Source: Anaeromassilibacillus sp. An172
Lineage (GTDB): Bacteria; Bacillota; Clostridia; Oscillospirales; Acutalibacteraceae
Assembly: GCF_002160515.1 (NCBI RefSeq)
Contig: NZ_NFKS01000010.1
Span: forward strand, 1-64,000
Direction of reading: 5' to 3'
Length of the DNA stretch: 64,000 nucleotides
The stretch's first letter is position 1. Each line of letters opens with the position of its first letter. Made by a program: the position numbers and the translations under genes. The notes beneath the pieces were generated by a model. That model was not told where the DNA came from, ran no database searches, and saw only the letters and a program-made list of their open reading frames with translations. Shown here in pieces: positions 8,030 to 16,896 of the stretch.

Positions 8030-8140
8030 AACCCTATCGAAAGCGAGCCATTCTAAGGCGTACAACGAAAGGTTTCGCCCGCCGAGTGCTGGCGTTGATA
8101 TCTATAGAAAACTTTAGCTCGGCGGAACAAAAAGACTCGC
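8030..8140 (-). repeat. Family 1 hairpin repeat, unit C with long tail
   Basis: Minus strand. Stem CCGCCGAG / CTCGGCGG (arms at 8118-8125 and 8079-8086), 31-nt loop, then a tail reading GCGAAACCTTTCG and GCCTTAGAATGGCTCGCTTT, ending near AGGGTTTAATC. The tail aligns with the one after the 24.91-kb copy (AAAGCTTTGGAATGGCTTTC, then AGGATTTATC), so hairpin plus tail is a dispersed element of roughly 110-130 bp. The 62 bases 8079-8140 are identical to 8141-8202. Confidence 0.85.
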
Positions 8141-8202
8141 CCGCCGAGTGCTGGCGTTGATATCTATAGAAAACTTTAGCTCGGCGGAACAAAAAGACTC
8201 GC
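8141..8202 (-). repeat. Family 1 hairpin repeat, unit D
   Basis: Exact 62-bp tandem duplicate of unit C's core: arms 8180-8187 and 8141-8148 (CCGCCGAG / CTCGGCGG), 31-nt loop, and linker GCGAGTCTTTTTGTT on the minus strand. Confidence 0.88.
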
Positions 8203-8252
8203 CCGACGTGTGCAGGTGTTTATTTCATAGGTAAACTTTTGCACGTCGGAAA
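8203..8252 (-). repeat. Family 1 hairpin repeat, unit E
   Basis: First unit after the cobO stop (hairpin starts ten bases past it). Stem CCGACGTG (8249-8242) / CACGTCGG (8210-8203) around 31 nt. It differs from D at several stem positions with full compensation. The loop retains AAAAGTTTA and GAAATAAACA, matching the plus-strand copies. Confidence 0.87.
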
Positions 8253-8258
8253 TAAAAA

Positions 8259-8774
8259 TCAAAATTCGATGCCTTCTCGGGCGGGGATGCCTCGCTGGTA
8301 GGGGTGCTTTTCGTTTACGAAATGGGTGATGTAGTCAGCAAGAACGGAAAACTTCTCGGGGACTTCATGACCGGTGAGAACTATTTCCAGAGTTTGTGGG
8401 GCGTTGGAAAGAAACTCGTAAACCTCTGCATGGGATACCATATTTAAGGAAACAGCGGTCAAAAGCTCATCAAGGATTATCATGTCAAATTTGCCCACTA
8501 TGGATTTTTCAGCGGATACTCGGAAAATCTCTCCCATAAGACGGGCACAGTTCTCCTTTTCCTCTTCTGACATGGTAAAGGTGAATTTTAGCTCCACGGG
8601 ACATGGGGCAAGAGTTATGTTTGAAAGCTGCTTTAGAGATGTTCGTTCCCCTGTTGACATGGTTTTTAAAAACTGAACAAAAAGAACCTTTAAATCCCTG
8701 CCGGCTGCTCTTACGGCAAGACCTGTTGCGGCGGTGGTTTTTCCTTTACCGTCGCCGTAATAAATGTGTATCAT
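8259..8774 (-). CDS. cobO: Corrinoid (cobalamin) adenosyltransferase, CobO/BtuR type
   Basis: Transfers the 5'-deoxyadenosyl group of ATP to a cob(I)inamide or cobalamin, making the adenosyl form of vitamin B12. The P-loop YYGDGKGKTTAATG begins at residue 5 and is the characteristic modified Walker A of this family. DMIILDEL (about 115-122) is the Walker B. At 171 residues it is close to the usual size and lacks the longer N-terminal extension of enteric BtuR. ATG 8774 has GGAG before it. No other cobalamin gene or B12 riboswitch is present, so it probably serves salvage. Monocistronic, ending in the family 1 hairpin array. Confidence 0.92.
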   Translation of the reverse strand: MIHIYYGDGKGKTTAATGLAVRAAGRDLKVLFVQFLKTMSTGERTSLKQLSNITLAPCPVELKFTFTMSEEEKENCARLMGEIFRVSAEKSIVGKFDMIILDELLTAVSLNMVSHAEVYEFLSNAPQTLEIVLTGHEVPEKFSVLADYITHFVNEKHPYQRGIPAREGIEF

Positions 8775-8955
8775 AAAAAGATACTCCTTTTCGTAATATA
8801 TTTCCAGACCAATAGAATTATGTATATGATAAACGGAAATGGATTATTTTTCAAGCTTTGGTGATGAAGATTTTCTTAAAAATATTATGTACAAAATATA
8901 CAAAAATATCATACATATTGAATGAAATATTTTCGCATAATTTTTGTGATTTTTC

Positions 8956-8984
8956 TTGAAAAACAGGGGTTCATAGTGTATAAT
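8956..8984 (+). promoter_or_regulatory. Sigma-A promoter of the S10-spc-alpha block
   Basis: TTGAAA (8956-8961), 17-base spacer, TATAAT (8979-8984). It is the only strong plus-strand promoter I see before rpsJ. Start would be near 8991. A/T-rich sequence upstream may act as an UP element. Confidence 0.82.
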
Positions 8985-8990
8985 AATACC

Positions 8991-9274
8991 TGCGTGACTG
9001 CACTATATATGATATGCGATGAAGCGGGAGGTTGCGGCAGTTAGCCGGTTTTTCCGTGGAGTATGTCCGATTTTAAACCGGGCGATAACGAAATAAATTC
9101 GGGGTTTTTGCGACATAAGGAGTTGCTGTGTCGTATTGTGTCCGAATGCTTTTCTGTGAGTACCCGTTGGTTGATAAAAGCCAGACGGGTTTATTGTTAG
9201 GGTGAGAGGAAACACCCGGCAATGTGGAAAGAATTTTAAAAGCCCGCCAACTAAAAATTAAGGAGGCGACGACA
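8991..9274 (+). promoter_or_regulatory. Long structured leader of rpsJ (candidate r-protein autoregulatory leader)
   Basis: About 280 nt separate the promoter from the rpsJ ATG without a gene. Visible helices: ACCCGTTGG (9162-9170) with CCAGACGGGT (9181-9190), and GGGTG (9200-9204) with CACCC (9213-9217) enclosing AGAGGAAA. GC-rich complementary tracts (agccggttt near 9041, aaaccgggc near 9075) could form a further long-range helix. S10-operon leaders in bacteria are often bound by L4, so autogenous control is a reasonable inference. I cannot assign a named leader family. No intrinsic terminator is obvious inside it. Confidence 0.5.
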
Positions 9275-9586
9275 ATGGCAGTCAAGGAAAAAATCAGAAT
9301 AAGACTTAAGAGCTACGATCATCAGTTGGTTGATCAGTCAGCAGAAAGAATCGTTGCAACAGCAAAGAGAACAGGTGCCAGAGTTTCCGGTCCGGTTCCG
9401 CTTCCAACAGAGAAGCAGGTTGTTACAATCCTCAGAGCTGTTCACAAGTACAAGGATAGCCGTGAGCAGTTCGAGATGAGAACACACAAGCGTCTTATTG
9501 ATATTTTAAGACCGTCAAACAAGACAGTCGAGGCTCTTATGAGCTTAGAGCTCCCTGCCGGCGTTGATATTGATATTAAGCTTTAA
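9275..9586 (+). CDS. rpsJ: 30S ribosomal protein S10
   Basis: S10 (103 residues), a 3'-domain protein of the small subunit near the tRNA sites that also acts as NusE in Nus-factor antitermination. It starts [16 protein letters not shown]; the family core RLKSYDH and the C-terminal [11 protein letters not shown] are intact. ATG 9275 follows AGGAGG (9261-9266); an in-frame ATG 51 bases upstream lacks a site and adds non-family residues. First gene of the S10 block. Confidence 0.98.
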   Translation: MAVKEKIRIRLKSYDHQLVDQSAERIVATAKRTGARVSGPVPLPTEKQVVTILRAVHKYKDSREQFEMRTHKRLIDILRPSNKTVEALMSLELPAGVDIDIKL

Positions 9587-9625
9587 TCTTAATAGGCATA
9601 TCAACCTACAAGCAGACAGGGTCAT

Positions 9626-9641
9626 GTTGGCGAAAGCCAAC
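9626..9641 (+). promoter_or_regulatory. GAAA-tetraloop hairpin before rplC
   Basis: GTTGGC-GAAA-GCCAAC in the 82-nt gap between rpsJ and rplC, ending 15 bases before the AGGAGG site of rplC. A stable hairpin in an otherwise tightly spaced operon suggests an RNA-processing or protein-binding site. No U tract follows. Confidence 0.5.
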
Positions 9642-9668
9642 CAATAACCTTATAAGGAGGATATAGAA

Positions 9669-10301
9669 ATGCAAAAAGCAGTAATCGGAAAAAAGGTTGG
9701 AATGACACAGATTTTCGATGAAAAGGGAATTGTAGTTCCTGTAACTGTCGTTGAAGCAGGTCCATGCGTTGTTTCAATGATTAAGACAGTTGAAAACGAT
9801 GGCTACGCAGCAGTTCAGATGGGCTGGGGCGATTTAAAGCCACACAAGGTTACAAAGCCAATGAAGGGTCACTTCGAGAAGGCTGATGTAGCTCCAAAGA
9901 GAATTCTCAAAGAGTTCCGTTTTGACGATGTTGATGCTTACAAGGTAGGCGACATTGTTAAGGTAGACGCTTTTGAGGCAGGCAACAGAGTTGATGTAAC
10001 AGGTACCAGCAAAGGTAAAGGTTACGCCGGTGTAATTAAGAGATGGAACTTCCAGAGACTTAAGGAAACACACGGTTCAGGTCCGGTTGCTCGTCACGGC
10101 GGTTCAATCGGTGCTTGCTCTGACCCATCAAGAGTATGGAAGGGCAAGAAGATGGCAGGTCACTTGGGTGCTGAGAGAGTTACAGTACAGAACCTGCAGG
10201 TTGTTAAGGTTGATGTTGAGAACAACCTTATCGCCATCAAGGGTGCTATCCCCGGCCCTAACGGCGGTACAGTAGTAATTAAAGATACCGTTAAGGCTTA
10301 A
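9669..10301 (+). CDS. rplC: 50S ribosomal protein L3
   Basis: L3 (210 residues) binds domain VI of 23S rRNA near the peptidyl-transferase centre and is among the first proteins assembled. It opens [18 protein letters not shown], the family start. It carries the central finger with the conserved [14 protein letters not shown] stretch (about residues 138-151), including the Gln/His-rich tip region. AGGAGG precedes the ATG. rplD follows after 20 bases. Confidence 0.98.
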   Translation: MQKAVIGKKVGMTQIFDEKGIVVPVTVVEAGPCVVSMIKTVENDGYAAVQMGWGDLKPHKVTKPMKGHFEKADVAPKRILKEFRFDDVDAYKVGDIVKVDAFEAGNRVDVTGTSKGKGYAGVIKRWNFQRLKETHGSGPVARHGGSIGACSDPSRVWKGKKMAGHLGAERVTVQNLQVVKVDVENNLIAIKGAIPGPNGGTVVIKDTVKA

Positions 10302-10321
10302 AAGGGAAGGAGGATTTATAA

Positions 10322-10945
10322 ATGCCAAACGTAGCAGTAGTAGATATGGCAGGCAAGCAGGTTGGAACAATCGATCTTGCTGAGTCCGTATTCGGTATAG
10401 AGCCAAATGCAGCAGTTATGCATCATATGGTAGTTAACTATCTTGCTAATCAGCGTCAGGGTACACAGTCTGCACTGACAAGAGCAGAAGTTTCCGGCGG
10501 CGGCAGAAAGCCATGGAGACAGAAGGGCACAGGCCGTGCAAGACAGGGTTCAACAAGAGCTCCTCAGTGGACACACGGTGGTATCGTATTTGCTCCGAAG
10601 CCAAGAAGTTACAGATTTACAGTTAATAAGAAGGTAAGAAGACTCGCTATGAAGTCTGCTTTCTCTTCAAAGGCAGCAGCTAATGAGATCATCGTAATCG
10701 ATGCAATCAAGGCTGACGCATATAAGACAAAAGTTATCGCAGAGATGCTCAAGGCCATTGGCGCCGAGAAGAAAGCTCTCATCGTTCTGCCCGAGGTTGA
10801 TGCAAAGGTTATCAAATCCGCAAGCAACATCAAGGGCGTTAAGACCGCTCAGGTTAACACACTTAACGTATACGACATTCTCAATGCAGATAAGCTCGTA
10901 ATTGTTAAGGATGCGGTTAGCAAAATCGAGGAGGTGTACGCATGA
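10322..10945 (+). CDS. rplD: 50S ribosomal protein L4
   Basis: L4 (207 residues), which lines the peptide exit tunnel and in many bacteria represses its own S10 operon. The tunnel loop with [18 protein letters not shown] (about 60-77) is well conserved. The start [11 protein letters not shown] follows GGAGG. Its last codons overlap the rplW start by four bases (ATGA), giving translational coupling. Confidence 0.98.
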   Translation: MPNVAVVDMAGKQVGTIDLAESVFGIEPNAAVMHHMVVNYLANQRQGTQSALTRAEVSGGGRKPWRQKGTGRARQGSTRAPQWTHGGIVFAPKPRSYRFTVNKKVRRLAMKSAFSSKAAANEIIVIDAIKADAYKTKVIAEMLKAIGAEKKALIVLPEVDAKVIKSASNIKGVKTAQVNTLNVYDILNADKLVIVKDAVSKIEEVYA

Positions 10946-11235
10946 TAGCACATGACATCATCATTCGCCCAATCATCACTGAAAAGAGCATGCAGGGCAT
11001 AATGGAAAAAAGGTACACCTTTGAGGTTGCCAAAAACGCCGGTAAGGTTGAAATTGCTAAAGCAGTTGAGGAAATCTTCAAGGACGTAAAAGTTAAGAAG
11101 GTTAACACACTCAACGTAAGAGGCAAGCTTCGCCGCCAGGGTAGATACGAAGGCTACACAAGATGCTGGAAGAAGGCTGTTGTAACCCTCACAGAGGACA
11201 GCAAGCCAATCGAATTCTTTGAAGGCATGATGTAA
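10942..11235 (+). CDS. rplW: 50S ribosomal protein L23
   Basis: L23 (97 residues), at the exit of the peptide tunnel and docking site for trigger factor and SRP. Family marks: [13 protein letters not shown] at the N-terminus and the [13 protein letters not shown] beta-hairpin. GGAGG lies inside the end of rplD. An 83-base gap with hairpins separates it from rplB. Confidence 0.97.
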   Translation: MIAHDIIIRPIITEKSMQGIMEKRYTFEVAKNAGKVEIAKAVEEIFKDVKVKKVNTLNVRGKLRRQGRYEGYTRCWKKAVVTLTEDSKPIEFFEGMM

Positions 11236-11306
11236 GCCTGTAAAAAATAATAACAGGCAGTATGTATGGGGATGAAAGCCAGTCCCCGCAAAGCCCATCA
11301 TGAGGA
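11236..11306 (+). promoter_or_regulatory. Structured spacer between rplW and rplB
   Basis: GCCTGT (11236-11241) pairs with ACAGGC (11253-11258). GGGGA (near 11268) pairs with TCCCC (near 11283), nested in ATGGG / CCCAT. It is the longest spacer in the early part of the operon apart from that before rplC, so it may be a processing or regulatory site. No T run is seen. Confidence 0.4.
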
Positions 11307-11318
11307 GAGTGAAACCAA

Positions 11319-12152
11319 ATGGCCATTAAAGTTTATAAGCCGACTACAAACGCACGCCGTAACATGTCGGTTACAGATTATTCAGGTCTTTCAAAGGTTG
11401 CCCCCGAAAAGAGTCTGCTTGCTCCCGTAAAGAAAAACTCGGGTCGTAACAGCTACGGCAGAATTACAGTTCGCCACAGAGGCGGCGGCAATCGCAGAAA
11501 GTACCGTATCATAGATTTCAAAAGACAGAAGTTCGATGTACCGGCAAAGGTTCTTACACTTGAGTACGATCCTAACCGTTCAGCTTTCATCGCTCTTGTA
11601 CAGTACGAGGACGGCGAGAAGGCATACATCATCGCACCACAGGGTCTCAAGGTTGGAGACACAGTAGTTTCCGGTAAGGATGCAGATATCAAGGTTGGTA
11701 ACGCACTTCCTTTGAGCTCAATTCCTACAGGTACATTTATCCATAACGTAGAGCTTTACCCAGGCAGAGGCGCTCAGCTTGCTAGAGCAGCCGGTAACAT
11801 GGCTCAGCTTATGGCTAAAGAGAACGGAATGGCTCTTCTGAGACTTCCTTCAGGCGAACTTAGAAATGTTCCTGATGCTTGCATGGCTACAATCGGCCAG
11901 GTAGGAAACACAGACCATGAAAACGTTAAGATCGGTAAGGCTGGTCGTAAGCGCAACATGGGCTGGAGACCAACAGTAAGAGGTTCTGTAATGAACCCTA
12001 ACGACCACCCGCACGGTGGTGGTGAAGGTAAATCTCCGGTTGGACGTCCGGGTCCTGTTACTCCGTGGGGTAAGCCTGCACTTGGTTATAAGACAAGAAA
12101 GACACACAACCGTTCTGATAAGTTTATCGTAAAGCGTAGAAACGGTAAGTAA
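11319..12152 (+). CDS. rplB: 50S ribosomal protein L2
   Basis: L2 (277 residues), the conserved RNA-binding protein of the large subunit needed for subunit association and peptidyl transferase integrity. The C-terminal [16 protein letters not shown] region, with the essential His in [10 protein letters not shown] (about 230), is present. N-terminal [14 protein letters not shown] is typical. Site GAGGAG precedes the ATG. Confidence 0.98.
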   Translation: MAIKVYKPTTNARRNMSVTDYSGLSKVAPEKSLLAPVKKNSGRNSYGRITVRHRGGGNRRKYRIIDFKRQKFDVPAKVLTLEYDPNRSAFIALVQYEDGEKAYIIAPQGLKVGDTVVSGKDADIKVGNALPLSSIPTGTFIHNVELYPGRGAQLARAAGNMAQLMAKENGMALLRLPSGELRNVPDACMATIGQVGNTDHENVKIGKAGRKRNMGWRPTVRGSVMNPNDHPHGGGEGKSPVGRPGPVTPWGKPALGYKTRKTHNRSDKFIVKRRNGK

Positions 12153-12178
12153 TAGGCGGCAGAAAGGAGCTTTAAATT

Positions 12179-12454
12179 ATGAGTAGAAGCACAAAAAAGG
12201 GTCCTTATGTTCAGCCTGTGCTGCTCAAAAGGATTCAGCAGATGAACGAAGCTGGCGAGAAGAGAATTCTCAAGACTTGGTCAAGAAGCTCAACAATTTT
12301 CCCAGATTTCGTAGGTCATACATTTGCGGTACATGACGGCCGCAAGCACGTTCCGGTATATGTAACAGAAGATATGGTTGGTCACAAGCTCGGCGAGTTT
12401 GCTCCAACAAGAACATTCAAAGGCCATGCCGGTTCAAAAACATCTAAGAAGTAA
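12179..12454 (+). CDS. rpsS: 30S ribosomal protein S19
   Basis: S19 (91 residues) in the head of the small subunit, contacting the A-site finger of 23S rRNA. It starts [13 protein letters not shown] and ends in the basic tail HAGSKTSKK. The conserved core ITV-like [20 protein letters not shown] is present. AAAGGAG precedes the start. Confidence 0.98.
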   Translation: MSRSTKKGPYVQPVLLKRIQQMNEAGEKRILKTWSRSSTIFPDFVGHTFAVHDGRKHVPVYVTEDMVGHKLGEFAPTRTFKGHAGSKTSKK

Positions 12455-12475
12455 TAGGCGGAAGGAGTTATTGCA

Positions 12476-12811
12476 ATGGAAGCTAAGGCATATTTAAACT
12501 ATGTCCGTATCTCACCCCGCAAGGTATCTATTGTTTTGGATCTCATCCGTGGCAAAGATGCAAAACTTGCAAAGGCTATTCTTGCACAGACACCAAAGGC
12601 CGCCTGCGAGCCACTTTCAAAGTTGCTCAAGTCAGCTATGGCAAATGCTGAGAATAACCACGATATGGATGTATCAAGACTTTACGTTGCAGAGTGCAGC
12701 GTAAGCCAGGGCCCAACCCTCAAAAGAATTCGTCCGAGAGCTCAGGGCAGGGCATTTAGAATTAACAAGAAAACATCCCACATTACCCTTGTGCTCAAGG
12801 AAAGAGAATAA
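12476..12811 (+). CDS. rplV: 50S ribosomal protein L22
   Basis: L22 (111 residues). Its long hairpin reaches the exit-tunnel constriction where macrolides act. The loop [18 protein letters not shown] (about 80-97) and the start [14 protein letters not shown] match the family. It lies between rpsS and rpsC with a GGAAGGAG site. Confidence 0.98.
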   Translation: MEAKAYLNYVRISPRKVSIVLDLIRGKDAKLAKAILAQTPKAACEPLSKLLKSAMANAENNHDMDVSRLYVAECSVSQGPTLKRIRPRAQGRAFRINKKTSHITLVLKERE

Positions 12812-12829
12812 TGAGGAGGAGGTAAGATT

Positions 12830-13498
12830 ATGGGCCAAAAAGTTAATCCACACGGTTTGCGTGTAGGCGTAATTAAAGATTGGGATTCACGCTGGTTTGC
12901 AAATAAGAAAGATTTTGGCGATACTCTTGTTGAGGATTACAACCTCCGCAGGACTCTTAAGAAGCAGCTTGCAGGTGCAGGCGTGCCAAAAATCGAAATT
13001 GAGCGTGACGGTAAAAGAGTAAGAATTCACATTCACTGCGCTATGCCTGGTAAGGTTATCGGCAAGGGCGGCAGCGAGATAGAGAAGCTCAGACTCCAGT
13101 GCGAGAAAATGCTGGGCAAGGCTGTTGTAATCGACATCGTGGAGGTTAAGTCCCCGGATTTGAACGCACAGCTGGTTGCAGAGAGCATCGCACAGCAGCT
13201 TGAGAAGAGAATTTCTTTCCGCCGTGCTATGAAGCAGGCAATCGGAAGAGCTATGAAGCTGGGCGCTAAGGGTATCAAAACTCAGTGTTCAGGACGTCTC
13301 GGCGGCGCAGAAATCGCAAGATCCGAGCAGTATCACGAGGGTACAATCCCTCTTCAGACAATCCGTGCAGACATCGACTACGGTTTTGCAGAGGCTGACA
13401 CAACCTACGGTAAGATCGGTGTTAAAGTATGGCTGTACAAAGGTGAGGTTCTCAACGAAGTAAAGAAGAGACCTCGCAGGGAAGGAGGCAATAAATAA
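12830..13498 (+). CDS. rpsC: 30S ribosomal protein S3
   Basis: S3 (222 residues), at the mRNA entry tunnel with helicase function together with S4 and S5. It begins [15 protein letters not shown]. The KH domain motif [12 protein letters not shown] is at about 76-87, and the C-terminal domain has [11 protein letters not shown]. The stop overlaps the ATG of rplP by one base (TAATG). Confidence 0.98.
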   Translation: MGQKVNPHGLRVGVIKDWDSRWFANKKDFGDTLVEDYNLRRTLKKQLAGAGVPKIEIERDGKRVRIHIHCAMPGKVIGKGGSEIEKLRLQCEKMLGKAVVIDIVEVKSPDLNAQLVAESIAQQLEKRISFRRAMKQAIGRAMKLGAKGIKTQCSGRLGGAEIARSEQYHEGTIPLQTIRADIDYGFAEADTTYGKIGVKVWLYKGEVLNEVKKRPRREGGNK

Positions 13499-13923
13499 TG
13501 CTGTTACCAAAGCGTGTAAAGTACAGAAGAGTACACAGAGGTCGTATGACCGGTAAAGCATACCGTGGCAACAAGGTTACTTACGGTGATTATGGTCTTC
13601 AGGCATTAGAGCCAAGCTGGATTACATCAAACCAGATCGAATCTGCCCGTATCGCTATGACACGTTACTGCAAGAGATTCGGTAAAGTTTGGATTAAGAT
13701 ATTCCCGGATAAGCCAATCACAGAGAAGCCTGCTGAAACTCGAATGGGTTCCGGTAAAGGTTCACCTGAGTATTGGGTAGCAGTTGTTAAGCCGGGCAGA
13801 GTTATGTTCGAGCTTGCAGGTGTTGACGAGGCTACAGCTAGAGAGGCTATGCGTCTTGCAGCTATGAAGCTTCCTATTAAATGTAAGTTTGTAAAGAAAG
13901 AGGAAACGGAGGTTGAGCAATAA
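13498..13923 (+). CDS. rplP: 50S ribosomal protein L16
   Basis: L16 (141 residues), which positions A-site tRNA near the peptidyl-transferase centre. It starts [19 protein letters not shown]. The conserved [13 protein letters not shown] stretch (about 82-94) is intact. It shares one base with both rpsC and rpmC, so the three are translationally coupled. Confidence 0.98.
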   Translation: MLLPKRVKYRRVHRGRMTGKAYRGNKVTYGDYGLQALEPSWITSNQIESARIAMTRYCKRFGKVWIKIFPDKPITEKPAETRMGSGKGSPEYWVAVVKPGRVMFELAGVDEATAREAMRLAAMKLPIKCKFVKKEETEVEQ

Positions 13924-14126
13924 TGACAGCAAAAGAACTCAGAGAATTGTCTGTAAACGAGCTTGAATTAAAGCTCAAGGAGCTCAAGGAAGAGCTTTTT
14001 AATCTTCGTTTTCAGCTTGCCATTAACCAGCTCGAGAATCCAATGCGTATTCAGGCAGTTAAGAAGGACATTGCAAGAGTTTCTACAGTTCTTCGCCAGC
14101 TTGAGCTTGAGAATACAAGAGCATAA
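13923..14126 (+). CDS. rpmC: 50S ribosomal protein L29
   Basis: L29 (67 residues), a two-helix protein near the tunnel exit beside L23. Family core [14 protein letters not shown] followed by [14 protein letters not shown]. The start ATG overlaps the L16 stop. Confidence 0.97.
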   Translation: MTAKELRELSVNELELKLKELKEELFNLRFQLAINQLENPMRIQAVKKDIARVSTVLRQLELENTRA

Positions 14127-14143
14127 TTGAGGAGGGCATAGCA

Positions 14144-14401
14144 GTGAGCGAAAGAAACATGAGAAAAGTAGCTATCGGCAAGGTTGTAAGCGACAAGATG
14201 GATAAGACAATCGTTGTAGCAATCGAAGATAGCGTTAAGCATAAGCTTTACAATAAAATCGTTAAGCGCACAGTCAGACTCAAAGCACATGATGAAAACA
14301 ATGAGTGCGGTGTTGGTGACCGTGTAAAAGTTATGGAGACCCGTCCTCTTTCTAAGGATAAGAGATGGAGACTCGTCGAGATTATAGAGAAAGCTAAATA
14401 A
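14144..14401 (+). CDS. rpsQ: 30S ribosomal protein S17
   Basis: S17 (85 residues), an early 5'-domain assembly protein with an OB fold. GTG start at 14144 with GAGGAGG upstream. Family features are [19 protein letters not shown] and the C-terminal [15 protein letters not shown]. Confidence 0.97.
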   Translation: MSERNMRKVAIGKVVSDKMDKTIVVAIEDSVKHKLYNKIVKRTVRLKAHDENNECGVGDRVKVMETRPLSKDKRWRLVEIIEKAK

Positions 14402-14439
14402 TTCCGTTTATTGGGCTTTGAGAAAAGGAGGAACGCACT

Positions 14440-14808
14440 GTGATTCAGCAGCAAACTTACCTCAAGGTTGCCGATAACACCGGCGCTAAGGAACTTATGT
14501 GCATTCGTGTTCTCGGCGGAACCAGAAGAAGGTATGCCAATATAGGCGACGTAATCGTTGCTTCCGTTAAGAAAGCAGCACCCGGCGGCGTTGTTAAAAA
14601 AGGCGACGTTGTAAAGGCAGTTGTTGTACGTTCTGCAAAGGGCGTACGCAGAGAGGACGGCACTTACATTCGTTTTGATGAGAATGCAGCCGTAATTATA
14701 AAGGAAGATAAGAACCCTAAGGGTACTCGTATCTTCGGACCGGTAGCAAGAGAGCTTCGTGATAAGGATTATCTGAAGATTCTTTCTTTGGCTCCGGAAG
14801 TACTTTAA
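14440..14808 (+). CDS. rplN: 50S ribosomal protein L14
   Basis: L14 (122 residues), at the subunit interface (bridges B5/B8) and the site where RsfS binds. GTG start at 14440 after [27 protein letters not shown] and the C-terminal [20 protein letters not shown] are diagnostic. Confidence 0.98.
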   Translation: MIQQQTYLKVADNTGAKELMCIRVLGGTRRRYANIGDVIVASVKKAAPGGVVKKGDVVKAVVVRSAKGVRREDGTYIRFDENAAVIIKEDKNPKGTRIFGPVARELRDKDYLKILSLAPEVL

Positions 14809-14823
14809 TGGAGGTGTCAGCAG

Positions 14824-15144
14824 ATGAATAAGAAACTTCATGTAAAAACAGGCGACACCGTTGTAATTATAAGCGGAAAGAGCAAGGGCAAAAAGGGCAA
14901 GGTTCTTGCAGTTAGCCCTAAGGAAGGTAAAGTTATCGTAGAGAAGTGCAACATGGTTCACAAGCATGTTAAGCCAAGAAAGATGGGCGACCAGGGCGGC
15001 ATCGTTGATGCTGAGGGCGCAATCTACGCTTGCAAGGTACAGCTTTACTGCCCTAACTGCAACAAGGCAGTAAGAGTTGCATATAAGACCTACGAAGACG
15101 GCACAAAGGCTAGAGTTTGTGCAAAATGTAAGGAAGCACTTTAA
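14824..15144 (+). CDS. rplX: 50S ribosomal protein L24
   Basis: L24 (106 residues), an early 23S assembly initiator. The N-terminal KOW motif is seen in KTGDTVVIISGKSKGKKGKV. The C-terminal part contains CPNC (about 79-82) and CAKC (about 100-103), a four-Cys zinc ribbon found in a subset of bacterial L24. Confidence 0.97.
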   Translation: MNKKLHVKTGDTVVIISGKSKGKKGKVLAVSPKEGKVIVEKCNMVHKHVKPRKMGDQGGIVDAEGAIYACKVQLYCPNCNKAVRVAYKTYEDGTKARVCAKCKEAL

Positions 15145-15159
15145 TAGGAGGATTAAGAA

Positions 15160-15699
15160 ATGGCAAGACTTAAAGAGTTATACGCTAAAGAAGTTGCACC
15201 TGCTCTTATGAAAAAGTTCTCTTATAAGAGTGTGATGCAGATTCCAAAGTTTGATAAAATCGTTATCAACGTAGGTGCAGGCGAGGCTAAAGATAATTCT
15301 AAGGTTATCGACGCTATCTGCACAGATCTTGCAGCAATCACAGGTCAGAAGCCAATGGTTTGCCGTGCAAGAAAGTCAGTTGCTAACTTTAAACTTCGTG
15401 AGGGTATGGCAATCGGCGCTAAGGTTACTCTCAGAGGCGACAGAATGTATGAGTTCATGGACAGACTCTTCAACGTAGCTCTCCCAAGAGTTCGTGACTT
15501 CAGAGGAATTAACGCTAACTCCTTTGACGGCAGAGGCAACTACAACATGGGTCTTAAGGAACAGCTCATCTTCCCTGAAATTGAGTACGATAAGATCGAC
15601 AAAGTACGTGGTATGGACATTTGCTTCGTAACCACTGCAACTACAGACGAAGAAGCCCGTGAGCTTTTGACACTTATGGGCGCACCATTTGCGAAGTAA
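15160..15699 (+). CDS. rplE: 50S ribosomal protein L5
   Basis: L5 (179 residues) binds 5S rRNA in the central protuberance and contacts P-site t[23 protein letters not shown] start and the conserved [16 protein letters not shown] and DFRGI segments are present. AGGAGG precedes the ATG. It is followed by rpsN as in most bacteria. Confidence 0.98.
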   Translation: MARLKELYAKEVAPALMKKFSYKSVMQIPKFDKIVINVGAGEAKDNSKVIDAICTDLAAITGQKPMVCRARKSVANFKLREGMAIGAKVTLRGDRMYEFMDRLFNVALPRVRDFRGINANSFDGRGNYNMGLKEQLIFPEIEYDKIDKVRGMDICFVTTATTDEEARELLTLMGAPFAK

Positions 15700-15711
15700 G
15701 GAGGAATTGTT

Positions 15712-15897
15712 GTGGCTAAGACTGCTATGAAAGTTAAGCAGCAGAGAGTTCAGAAATATTCCACAAGAGAATATTCAAGATGCAAAATCTGTGGTAGACC
15801 ACACGCCTACCTCCGTAAGTACGGAATTTGCCGTATTTGCTTTAGAGAACTCGCTTACAAGGGCGAGATTCCCGGTGTAAAAAAGGCAAGCTGGTAA
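15712..15897 (+). CDS. rpsN: 30S ribosomal protein S14 type Z (zinc form)
   Basis: S14 (61 residues), head of the small subunit. It is the short zinc-binding type with CKIC and CRIC pairs (residues 24-27 and 40-43). GTG start at 15712 after GGAGGA. The zinc form together with zinc S4 and L36 implies a substantial ribosomal zinc store; zinc-independent paralogues would have to lie elsewhere. Confidence 0.97.
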   Translation: MAKTAMKVKQQRVQKYSTREYSRCKICGRPHAYLRKYGICRICFRELAYKGEIPGVKKASW

Positions 15898-15915
15898 TCA
15901 GAGGAGGTAAACGGT

Positions 15916-16314
15916 ATGCAGAGTACAGATATCATCGCTGATTTGCTTACTAGAATTCGTAATGCAAACACAGCAAAGCATGACAGTGTTGAAATCCCAG
16001 CATCAAACATGAAGAAGGCTATCTGCCAGATTCTTCTTGATGAAGGATACATCAAAAACTTTACAGTAACCGAAGACGGCAAGCAGGGCATGATCAAGGT
16101 TGTTTTGAAATACGGCGAGGGCAAAACTCCAGTTATTTCCGGCCTTAAGAGAGTTTCAAAGCCAGGTTTGCGTATATACAGCGATGTAGAGAATATGCCA
16201 AAGGTTATGAAGGGCCTTGGAATTGCAATCATTTCAACTTCTAAGGGCATCATGACTGACAGAGAGGCTCGCAAAGAGCACGTAGGCGGCGAGGTTCTCG
16301 CATATATTTGGTAA
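15916..16314 (+). CDS. rpsH: 30S ribosomal protein S8
   Basis: S8 (132 residues), which binds 16S helix 21 and in E. coli represses the spc operon. Motifs: [13 protein letters not shown] at the N-terminus and the C-terminal [13 protein letters not shown] and GGEVLAYIW. The start is the ATG at 15916, preceded by GAGGAGG. Confidence 0.98.
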   Translation: MQSTDIIADLLTRIRNANTAKHDSVEIPASNMKKAICQILLDEGYIKNFTVTEDGKQGMIKVVLKYGEGKTPVISGLKRVSKPGLRIYSDVENMPKVMKGLGIAIISTSKGIMTDREARKEHVGGEVLAYIW

Positions 16315-16328
16315 TAGGAGGTGCGAAA

Positions 16329-16877
16329 ATGTCTCGAATTGGAAGAAAACCTATAAATATTCCCGCCGGTGTAGAAGTTAAGTTCGAAAACGGCGTTCTC
16401 ACAGCAAAGGGTCCTAAGGGTACACTCACTCAGAATGTACACCCAAACATGCTGGTAGAAATCAACAACGGCATTATCGAAGTTAAGCGTCCAAATGACG
16501 ACAAGCTTAACCGTTCACTTCACGGTCTTACAAGAACACTTATCCACAATATGATGATCGGTGTAACTGAGGGCTACAAGAAGGAACTGGATGTTAACGG
16601 CGTTGGTTACCGTGTTCAGAAGCAGGGTAAGACAGTTACAATGAACCTTGGATTCTCACATCCGGTTATCATTGAGGATACAGACGATATTACAATCGAA
16701 GTTCCAAACCCAAATAAAATTATCATCCACGGCGCAGATAAGCAAAAGGTTGGTCAGTTTGCTGCCGAAGTTAGAGAGAAGCGTCCACCAGAGCCATATA
16801 AGGGCAAGGGTATTAAGTATGTGGACGAACACATCCGCCGCAAGGAAGGCAAGGCCGGTAAGGGCGGCAAGAAGTAA
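16329..16877 (+). CDS. rplF: 50S ribosomal protein L6
   Basis: L6 (182 residues), near the factor-binding site and sarcin-ricin loop. ATG 16329 is chosen because the site AGGAGGTG (16317-16324) precedes it and MSRIGRKPI is the family start. A GTG-type start upstream would overlap rpsH. Conserved PEPYKGKGIKY near the C-terminus is present, with a Lys/Gly-rich tail. Confidence 0.98.
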   Translation: MSRIGRKPINIPAGVEVKFENGVLTAKGPKGTLTQNVHPNMLVEINNGIIEVKRPNDDKLNRSLHGLTRTLIHNMMIGVTEGYKKELDVNGVGYRVQKQGKTVTMNLGFSHPVIIEDTDDITIEVPNPNKIIIHGADKQKVGQFAAEVREKRPPEPYKGKGIKYVDEHIRRKEGKAGKGGKK

Positions 16878-16896
16878 TTAAGGAGGGAAATGACTA

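Noticed and set aside
7642-8252. CRISPR array suggested by regularly spaced repeats
   Set aside because: The 62-bp units are repeats end to end: loops are conserved rather than unique spacers, stems vary instead, and no cas gene is nearby.
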